Source of the DNA: Cryptomeria japonica
Lineage: Eukaryota; Streptophyta; Pinopsida; Cupressales; Cupressaceae
Reading direction: 5' to 3'
Assembly (NCBI RefSeq): GCF_030272615.1
Contig: NC_081413.1
Coordinates: forward strand, 101,888,239 to 101,952,238
Length of the DNA: 64,000 nt
Part shown: positions 56,109-64,000 of the stretch, one piece after another
Layout of the letters: each line of letters begins with the position of its first letter
Numbering within the stretch: position 1 is the first letter of the stretch
Program-made: the position numbers and the translations under genes
Notes under the pieces: generated by a model
Database searches by the model: none
What the model saw: only the letters and a program-made list of their open reading frames with translations
What the model was told of the DNA's origin: nothing

Positions 56109-56587
56109 ATTTATGAACTACAATAAATATTTCAAGAATAATCAATATTATATTTCTAGAAAAGAATGATTTGCTGGAGTGGTTATTTAAACATAATAAA
56201 ATCGCATCGTCATGGCATGATGTAACCTTGATTCACCATTCAAACTATACTAGGATATATCTTCTAAGTGACGTGTTAGTCTTTGAGTGATAGGTTTGAG
56301 AGATTATTTTTACCCAGCTCATGGTTGGTAGGACATGTATATAGAAATGACTAATTTGATATTTGGCTGAGACGTATCCTCATAATATTTTTTTATATAA
56401 AATATGTTTTATTGTATATTATGGTATTGGGAATATAGTTATTTAGTCAACTAAAATGTAATTCATATGTACGACAACACTTAACGACTAAGTTTGCTGG
56501 ATAGTTGCACATCGCTTCTTGAAGGGTGTGTTCAATTTATCAAATTTGTGAATTTTAAGAGTGATTTGATTTTTGGTGAGTGTTTTA
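56109..56587. other. AT-rich spacer
   Basis: No gene, RNA gene or transposon end is recognisable between the 109-bp repeat and the copia LTR. Confidence 0.4.
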
Positions 56588-58830
56588 TGTTAGAAAACTT
56601 ATTTTTATTTTGCATTTTAATATTAAAAACACAAAAAATATAATTTTTGGCCTCTAAATAAATAAACTTTAATATTTAATATATAGAGATTGTTTTTGGT
56701 CTTGAATTTTTTTAATGGGTTGCAATAAATTTTGTGATTATAGGGGTGTAGACTCTTCTGAGGTATATGATTAAAAAAAGAGGGGTTTAATTGGCTTTTT
56801 AATTCAATCAAGAGTGCAAATAATTTCAAAGAGGAGATAGAGTTTCCATCTCAACTCTTGAGGAGTTCCATTTGGCATACATGACAACCAAATATGTATA
56901 ACCCTCTTAGTTGAAGATAATTTTACTTAGATTACTAACATAGATGAGCTTATAATTGTGAAGGAGGCATTAGGTATGGATGATTTTGAGTCTCGAAGAG
57001 CGTATGAGATGATAACATTGAAGAAAAATCACAAGACTTTGTACCTTTACTTGATGGTTGGAGATCCATTGGTTATAAATAGGTGTTCAAAAGAGTATTG
57101 GTTCTAATGGCAATGTTGAGAAGTACAAGGCTAGATTGGGTGCGAAGGAATATTCCCAAGTTGAAGGAATTGATTATATTGACATTTTTTTCTAGTTGCT
57201 AAGTTGACATAGCAATCTTTGATCTTGAGAACGAACAAATGAAATGTAAGACAATTTTTTGTCATGGTGATTTGAGGAAGAGATCTACATGACACAATCA
57301 AAGCACTATGTGGAAAGGTTAAAAAATATTTGATTTTGAAGTTGAAAAGTATTAAACAATCTCATGGGATGTAATATTAGAAACTTGATTCCTTTGTGTT
57401 GGATTTGGGATTTTAAAGATCCAAATTGGATCATTGCATCTATTATAAGATGGATAGTGATTGATTCTCTATTATTGCATTGTACGTAGATAATATTTTA
57501 TTTTTAGATAACAATAATGATGTAATTCATGACTTGAAGTATCAACTTTCAACACAATTTGAGATGGACTTAAGGGTTCCTACATATGAGGAGTAGATTA
57601 GAAGATTTAGATTTGATTAACATAGAGCAAATATGTGAAATTTAACACGATAACTTGTAGACTATTGTGTTCCTGAATCCTATCTAGATGGGAATCAAAG
57701 TATCCATACAGTAGTGTTTTACCTCACTTAGTGAGATGGAGGGCATAGTTGGAGTACCTTATGCTAGTTTTGTTGGGAGTGTGATACATGTAATGGCCTA
57801 TCCTAGACCAAAAATTATCCAAAAACGAGGATTCTTGTGTTGTTTTATGGCTAATTTTGGATGAAATCATTAGGATGAAGTAAAGAGTCTTCAAATATTT
57901 GTAGGGTACCTTTAAGTACTCTATTTGTTATCATGACAATTCTATAAGAGACTAGCTCTCCATATATATTTATGAATTTGTGGATTCAGATTGGGCATGA
58001 GATGTTGATAGTAGAAGAGCGATACGTGGATATATGTTCAATTTATTTGGTGATTCTATTTAGATTAGGCATGAGATGTTGATAGCAGAAGAGCGATAAG
58101 TCGATATATGTTCGATTTATGGTTGCAAGGAAGCCATCTAACTTAAAAGATTATGTTTAAATGTGGCATTGAGTTAGATATTATTATCTAGTTTTTGTAA
58201 TAATTGAATTATTATATGTTTGACAAAGAATACAACTTTTTATGTGAGGATGAAACATAATCATATCCAATACCAATTTGTCTGTGACATGCTAGAGGAG
58301 GGAAGGGTGATGTTGGAGAAAGTTGACACTTTGAAAATGTTGTAGGTGCATTGATAAAGCCAATGAGCATAGAAAAGCTTAAGTGACGTGAGTATATGAT
58401 CTAGTTGGTCCCTAGCAATTAATTGAAAGTGTTGGCTATCCCTTTGCTCTTACAAGATGTTCAACAAGTGGGAAAATGTTAGGAAATGCCTCAACATTTC
58501 ATCATAATGTTAAAACACAAAAAAATTGGGTTATAGAATTTAAAAAAATCAACATTTGGGCTATAGAGATCCATTTTCCTTGAACTTCTTTTGGATGGGT
58601 TGTAATCAATTCCTTAGTTTAGGGGATGTAGATCTCTTCAAGTTCTACAATTACAAAAGCAGTCAATAAACTTCTTAGATAAAATAATATGAACTTCAGA
58701 AGTTGGGTCTTCCACATTGAAAATGCAAAGCATCTATGGCACATAAGAGAGCTACAAAAAGGAGTTACACTTGTTGAACAACTTATTATGTATGTTATGA
58801 CATGCCATAAGACATATTTGAATGGAGATA
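56588..58830 (+). mobile_element. Element E: decayed Ty1/copia retrotransposon
   Basis: Two diverged LTRs start TGTTAGAAAAC (56,588) and TGTTAGGAAATGCC (58,477) and share GGGTTGCAAT(A)AATT / GGGTTGTAATCAATT and GGGGTGTAGA / GGGGATGTAGA words. Between them lies a copia RT-RNase H remnant of about 1.5 kb; gag, protease and integrase are missing. AACAAGTGGGAAAATG directly before the second LTR is a typical copia PPT. The right LTR end is not resolved. Confidence 0.75.
56920..58400 (+). pseudogene. Ty1/copia reverse transcriptase-RNase H remnant
   Basis: Interrupted frames give SNGNVEKYKARLGAKEYSQV then EGIDYIDIF (RT start), HCIYYKMDSD, IIALYVDNILFL (catalytic box, at 57,483-57,494), YASFVGSVIHVMAYPRP, FVDSDWA-DVDSRRAIRGYMF (RNase H) and VDTLKNV-GALIKPMSIEKL (Pol C-terminus). 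The catalytic YVDD is YVDN, so the second Asp is lost. Stops and frameshifts are frequent. Order and wording are those of plant Ty1/copia Pol. Confidence 0.82.
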
Positions 58831-59259
58831 ATGGATTCAAAATAGAGTGTTCAAGTTGGTGAATGGATTATGATAAGCTTATGATAGATGGAAGGAATAT
58901 ATTATTTTTAGCTTGTGAACTCATCTTCAAATTTGGGCATTGGATTTTTAACTAGGGATTTGGGCACCACCTTTGAGAGGTTTTAGCTTATCATTCTTAA
59001 GTACCATTTGATGGTTTCATGCATTATTTCTACTCATTGGGTACTTATGATGGAGGTTGGATAGTGAGTTTTGTCTAGGTACTTGTCACTTTGTGCCTCC
59101 CCTTGTATTGTCCCATTGATTATAATTGATTTGAGAAATTTATGTGAGTTAACAAAGTCGTGTATATCTGATCTCAGTGCTTTGTTGCCAAATTTATTAA
59201 CACATTTGGGTAGGGCAAAAAAATCGATTTAATTGCTTTTAATGTTTTTGCAAAACTCT
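58831..59259. other. Spacer between element E and LINE remnant
   Basis: AT-rich; part may belong to the degraded LINE or to the end of the copia LTR. No feature can be supported. Confidence 0.35.
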
Positions 59260-60612
59260 CTAAAGGAAGAAAATTATGGTTTTACAAGTTTTCTCCTTCC
59301 AACCACCCCAAGTGCAATTCAGATGCCTTTTCTCACAATTGTCTAGTCTAGTTAGGTTTTCCCATAAATGTTCAATTCAATTATTAATCCTTGAAAAGGT
59401 TAGAAAATATGGAAAATGTGGCTAAGTCAAAGGTTTATGAGATCCTACCATCTATATGAACCTAACCATTCAAATGTTTTTTATTCGATTTAGATGAATT
59501 TTCTTGCAATGCCTAGTTCCAACCAAAATATGCACGCTTGGATCCCATTTAATCTAATTTAATTTTTGTGGAATTCCGAGCTCCATCTAAACCCAACCTT
59601 TTGAAAGTTTTAATATCTTGTTGACCTCACTTTCCTTTCAACTCAACCATTTACTAAGAGGAATTTAATTTTTGCATAGACTCATCCCCTATGATAACCA
59701 TGCCTCTAGAAAAAAATAACTTTTCAAACCAAATGTCTGGTTCACTTGATATATTACTTCTTTAAAACCCTTATTCCCTTCCTTGATCCATTGATGTTTG
59801 GCTTTGATTTGGCACATTGCCCTTTATAATGATCAAGTTTGCCTAACTGCATTTCTGTAATAGCAATATAATTTTGGATTTTTTCATGATGGGGGTCAAT
59901 ATTTAGTTGTTTTCTAGCATGTTATAGTTGTCATTGAAGGCATTTCTCTTTATGTTTACATCTCCAATCCATTCTCTTTCCAAAGAATTAAAGAAAATCA
60001 ACACATTGAGCTAGGGCATCATTCCACCAAACAATCCATGAATCTCCTTCAAGAGGTTTAGGAATAAAGTTCCAAATTTCCACCAAAGCTGAAACACCTT
60101 CATTATTTTTTAGATGGGAGGTATTAAGCTTGAAGGGTAGTTGATAAGAAAGGTTCACACTTTGAGAAAGAGAAAATTTTTGGAAAATGATTTGATAAAG
60201 TTGTTGAATAATCCACATGCACCAATAACCACAATCAATTTTTTTGGATGGGTATTATGAGAAGTAAAATCAGTCCAATCTACTAGTTTACCGTCACTAC
60301 CAATTTTACAATTAGTCCAAGTGAATCAATTGTTTGCATGATTGGAGAACTAATTATGATTTGGATCAATAACTCCAAGCAAATTTTGGCAATAAGTCCA
60401 TTTTTCAAATTCTTCTTGGCTAAGTTTAAAATAGATAAACTGACTATGATCTTCATTGTGTTCCACCATATTAAAATCTCCTCTCAACACCTAATCAACA
60501 TTGGGAAGACTTTTGGACATATAATCTCCAAGATCACATCTTTCTTTTGGATTGTTAGGAGCATAAATATAGCACAAACACAAGGGCTATCCATTGATAA
60601 AAGAAGGGTTGA
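59260..60612 (-). pseudogene. LINE-1-type retrotransposon remnant (endonuclease domain)
   Basis: On the - strand at about 60,560-60,430 the frame reads YIYAPNNPKERCDLGDYMSK, a stop, then VLRGDFNMVEHNEDHSQ. These are the conserved IYAPN and GDFN motifs of the apurinic-type endonuclease of plant L1 elements. About 150 bp on, FTWTN matches the following conserved motif. Farther downstream (about 59,800) an IKEGNK-like segment resembles the linker before L1 RT. Many stops are present. The copy ends abruptly at 60,612 where a copia LTR is inserted. Confidence 0.72.
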
Positions 60613-61961
60613 TGTTGGCAACATTGCAACAAACTAAGAGGGGAGGGCGTGGGGGGTGAATTAGTTTGCACAAAAACTTACTACAACTTAAACCACAAAT
60701 CAGATATTATAATTAACAATTAAACCATGATACAACACCACATCAATAACACACATAACACCAAAATTTTTTGATGTGGAAAACCTGGTTAAGGGAAAAA
60801 CCACGGTGGGAACCTACCCACAATGAAATAATACCTTGTTAGGAGTAAATGAAATATTTCAATGGGGAATGCACATGCATTCACGTGCACTGCTTAAAGC
60901 TCATTGCTCAAATAATAAATCTAGAAAGGCTACAACCCTTAGGAAAGGCTCACTGCCTTGTAGGAAGTCTCATTGACTTACAAAAGAATTCAGACAACAA
61001 TCCAGATTACATGAACTGTGAAAATAGCATCTCCATATGCCCGAGTACAATTTCGGTTAAGCTCACTATCAAATCTTCTCTGCAACACACTCCTTTGCAT
61101 AACTTCACACAACTTCCCTGCTACTGAATGATTGATACAATATTCGCACATATCATGATACCTCACAATGATTATTACAATCATTTATACAAGTCATCAA
61201 CCTATATTACAAGGTTGGCTAAACCTTTAATACAAATTAAAAAATAATAACCTCACACACTACAACAATACATGCGGACCAAAACAATGTCAGCTAAGAC
61301 ATAGTCTAGACCTAAACAACCACTGTAAATACACAACACCTCCAACAATTACACCTCAATCATCTGCAACACACAACATTAAGAATGTCGCATAACATGA
61401 AGAACATCACCGAACAAAGAAAAATCTTCAATAACATGCACAATAATCAAACTGGACCACCAACACGCATAGAACATGATCTAGAAACATTCACAAGAAA
61501 CGTCAATTGTACCACAACAACTCGGATTACAAGAATCATCATCATTTCTCTACTAGATCTCAAGAACACCATCATAACTGACTGTCAACCTGAAAGATTT
61601 GGTTGTGGATTTCCAAATCATGAACAAATTGAATCGAGGACACACATCAACGTCTGGAATACATCCCACACCTCTGCAACTAAAGATATTATAATTCTGG
61701 AGCAATACAGAGCACAAACCAGAATATCGAATAACACGAACAACTGAATAACATCATTAATATCGGATCTCATAAGTCGATCAAATAAACATGCGGACCT
61801 CTAAAACTTCTACTGAATCAACTAGAGATAAGAATATCAAAACCCATTAAACCACATTAGTTCATCTGCAACACACAAGCTAAACCAACTCATCCAACCA
61901 AACTGGAATACACAGAAGAATATGTTGACATCAATGACAACACATCAACCAATGTCCAACA
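60613..61961 (-). repeat. Copia LTR (element F), 1,349 bp
   Basis: On the + strand it starts TGTTGGCAACATTG and ends AATGTCCAACA, so TGTTGG/CCAACA form terminal inverted repeats. The adjacent PPT shows that this is the 3' LTR of a - strand element. It interrupts the LINE remnant. Confidence 0.82.
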
Positions 61962-61976
61962 ATCTCCCCCTTTGGC
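61962..61976 (-). other. Polypurine tract of element F
   Basis: On the - strand CCAAAGGGGGAGAT abuts the LTR, within ATCAATGCCAAAGGGGGAGA, the usual plant copia 3' junction. A second CAAAGGGGGAGAG occurs nearby at about 62,140-62,152. Confidence 0.85.
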
Positions 61977-62269
61977 ATTGATGGCAACATATGAATGTGA
62001 AAAAAAATCAATGCAAAGAAAGAAATAAACTCACAATAATATCCCTTAAAATCACAAGGACTAGCTCCCCCTTAGACAAATAAATCAAATCACAAATCTC
62101 GAAATGCTCCTCTCCCATAGAGTTTTTCACATGCTTCTCTCCCCCTTTGACATCAATGACAAAGTCTCATGAATCATGATTCTCTCCCCACAAGTAGCAA
62201 CCTCACTCATCAATCCAGATCACAAAATATCTCTATGAAGTTCATCGGACTGATGCAAATCCATGCATC
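61977..62269 (-). other. 3' untranslated region of element F
   Basis: Non-coding stretch between the pol stop and the PPT, C/T-rich on the + strand, with repeated ATTGATGYCAAAGGGGGAGA-like words on the - strand. Confidence 0.55.
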
Positions 62270-62379
62270 TTAGTTCTCATTAGGAGGGACAATCACCCCT
62301 AGCTTCTCTTTGAGATACTCAAAAGAATCTTTAGACAAAGGCTTCGTAAAGATGTCTACAATATGTTCCTTTGTAGATA
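62270..62379 (-). pseudogene. Copia Pol C-terminal tail (element F)
   Basis: The frame reads STKEHIVDIFTKPLSKDSFE, then YLKEKLGVIVPPNEN and a TAA at 62,270-62,272. This is the very conserved end of plant copia RNase H (DIFTKPL). The frame is lost at about 62,379 where another LTR sequence begins. Confidence 0.85.
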
Positions 62380-62664
62380 CTATTGGATATTGCTACTGCT
62401 AGGATATGTTGTTGCCATTGATGTCAACATATTCCTGTGCTCCTATATTGCAGAGAGTTGGTTTGGTTGTTTCAGTTGGTATGTTGCAGATGTGCTAGTG
62501 CGGATTTGTGATTTTAGTAATGAAGTATGTCTAGTTGATTTGGTGTTGGTTCCATGATGATATGTGGTGATTTGATTGGGTTATGGATTTCGGTATGAGG
62601 ATCGGTTTTTCAATGTTCAGTGTTCTAGTGTTCTAGTATTTGATCCATTGTGTTCTAGTATAGG
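62380..62664 (+). mobile_element. Start of a second copia LTR (element F2), opposite orientation
   Basis: From TATTGGATATTGC the + strand matches the 5' part of the element F LTR in reverse complement (TTGCCATTGATGTCAACATATTC, ending TTGGTTTGG / TTGCAGATG words). It is cut at 62,664 by a Ty3/gypsy LTR. Confidence 0.65.
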
Positions 62665-63786
62665 TGTAGACACTTAAAAACAATTATTTTAATTATTTTT
62701 AATTCCTCGCATAATTAATTAATTAATTATGTTAATTCAAATTCCTCTCAATATTAATTAAATATAATTAATATTGTCACTATAGCATATGATTGATTTA
62801 TTTAATAAAATAAATCCCTTTCTTTATTCTTCTAAAAAAATCAAATCCTTGCAAATCTTCCTCTTAGCTAATTAATTTCAATTAATTAGTTAACTGACAT
62901 GATTCCTACAAATCATCTTCTTAATTCATCATTAACCTAATAAATTCTTCTAGAAGCTCCCTAAATTCACTTAACATTAGTCTTCTAATTTTTTATTCCC
63001 TGCACTCATTCTCTCTCCTAGTCAAGTTCTCCTACAAATATTAATCCCACCTAATATTTCCTCTAATCCCCCTCCTAATGAGTCGTTAATGGTTAATCAT
63101 CATGATTAGCCACAAAGTCAACTCTTTGTCCTTTTCATCCAGCCATTAGCTTTAAATGCTCTTTTCCTAGGTGAATGTAAGATTTTCGAAATCTCACATT
63201 CCTCCAGGCATTCCCTCTCCCAAGGAATTTTTAATTCTTTTTTATTCCTCCAATCCCCATAATATCTTTTTTTGGAGAATTTTTAATTCCTCCAATGCAC
63301 CTTGTGGAGGGTGGAGATACGAAATGCCTTTAAGGCATATTTATTGGTTTCCACACCCTCTCTTGGAGCTTGTGTGAGCTCACAAGTAAATCTTATCCCT
63401 TCATCTCGAATCCATCCTAGCCATCTGTTTTTCTTTCCTCTTCCTATAAATAAAGGGCTCCATCCCTTCATTTGGACATCTTGAAATCCAGTAAGCTTAT
63501 GCTGCCCTTTTGAGCCCAGGAAATCATCTTGGCAACTTGATCATCTCATCCTTATCATTCATCCTTATCATTTGTGCACAATATTGGAGAGCCATCCACA
63601 TCCAACAATCAAAGGAGCACATCAAGTGGAGCATTATCAAGGGGCGCCTTCACTTCATCAAGCTTAATCCGAAGGAGAAGGTAAAATAGCAAGGTGAAAT
63701 GGTCTTTTCATTCTATTTTAGCATTTTGCATGTTTATTTCGCTAGGTTTTGATCATTTGACTTTCAAATCTATTTTCCCCTCTTCA
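62665..63786 (+). repeat. 5' LTR of a Ty3/gypsy element (element G), 1,122 bp
   Basis: Starts TGTAGACACTTAAAA and ends CCCCTCTTCA three bases before a PBS. A TATA box lies at 63,445. The rest of the element is outside the window. The TGTAGAC start is shared with element B LTRs on their own strand (TGTAGACGTC), suggesting a related lineage. Confidence 0.75.
63445..63452 (+). promoter_or_regulatory. TATA box of element G LTR
   Basis: CCTATAAATAAAGGGCTCC context, typical of LTR promoters, about 340 bp before the LTR end. Confidence 0.6.
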
Positions 63787-63789
63787 TTT

Positions 63790-63806
63790 TGGCACACCCG
63801 GTGGGA
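63790..63806 (+). other. Primer binding site of element G
   Basis: TGGCACACCCGGTGGGA begins three bases after the LTR. It resembles the TGGCACGCCCGGTGGGA-type sites of large plant Ty3/gypsy elements; the tRNA is not assigned here. Confidence 0.7.
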
Positions 63807-63889
63807 CCCACATCCCTAAGAACTAATGTTGTTGTGTTTTTAGGTTTTTGTGAGTTGTGAGACATAGGTTCCAGAATAGTGTGACTGCA

Positions 63890-63891
<2 letters not shown>

Positions 63892-63923
<32 letters not shown>
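63892..63923. repeat. (AT)n microsatellite in element G leader
   Basis: About sixteen AT dinucleotides, flanked by direct repeats of GGTTCCAGAAT (about 63,868 and 63,935). Confidence 0.9.
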
Positions 63924-63925
<2 letters not shown>

Positions 63926-64000
63926 TTTTCGCAGGTTCCAGAATCGCAGCTTTGCATTTCTGCGCGACAACTCCTCCTTATTCTGTTCTGTTTTTTTTTT

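Noticed and set aside
60849-61747. ORFs of 92 and 120 residues within the element F LTR
   Set aside because: They lie inside a defined LTR and have no recognisable domain.

Overview
The window looks like nuclear DNA of a seed plant with a large, transposon-rich genome, possibly a gymnosperm (inference, low certainty). In 64 kb I support only one ordinary host gene. The rest is LTR retrotransposons, remnants of other retroelements, a tandem segmental duplication and AT-rich spacer.

Layout. (1) 1 to about 11,490: the 3' part of a decayed Tat-lineage Ty3/gypsy element (element A, + strand). In order it carries the gag tail, protease, G-patch motif, reverse transcriptase, a degenerate RNase H, a second archaeal-type RNase H, integrase, a long spacer, and an antisense ORF remnant with a plant mobile domain (PMD). 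(2) 12,569-30,753: a complete 18.2-kb relative (element B, - strand) with 1.64-kb LTRs, a perfect 5-bp target duplication (CATAC), PPT, PBS candidate, Q-rich gag, full pol order, a 31-bp tandem array after integrase, and again an antisense PMD plus acidic plus coiled-coil ORF. It landed inside a degenerate roughly 90-100 bp tandem repeat. (3) 31-34.7 kb: AT-rich spacer. (4) 34,704-50,201: two adjacent copies of a segmental duplication of about 4.7 kb. Copy 1 later received a 1,072-bp solo LTR and copy 2 a 5,065-bp cluster of five LTRs from a non-autonomous element. In both cases the other copy still shows the empty site. (5) 51,544-52,677: an intronless, GC-rich F-box/kelch gene. (6) 52.7-56.6 kb: AT-rich DNA with small tandem repeats and a hairpin. 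(7) 56,588 to about 58,830: a decayed Ty1/copia element. (8) 59.3-64.0 kb: a nest in which a LINE-1-type remnant is cut by a copia LTR, whose pol tail is cut by a second copia LTR start, which is cut by a Ty3/gypsy 5' LTR running off the window.

Most unusual signal. Two diverged Tat elements in opposite orientations both keep an antisense PMD plus coiled-coil coding region between integrase and the 3' LTR. Both also have a G-patch-like motif between protease and reverse transcriptase, a conserved non-coding block just after integrase, and the same short AAAATGTCCTGAAA-type repeat motif, present in a few copies in A and about 14 in B. All pol and PMD frames contain stops, so these copies are dead; the shared architecture is what is informative. 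The host gene is probably an SCF ubiquitin-ligase substrate adaptor and has no visible functional link to its neighbours.

All boundaries and identities were read by eye; nothing was aligned or searched computationally.
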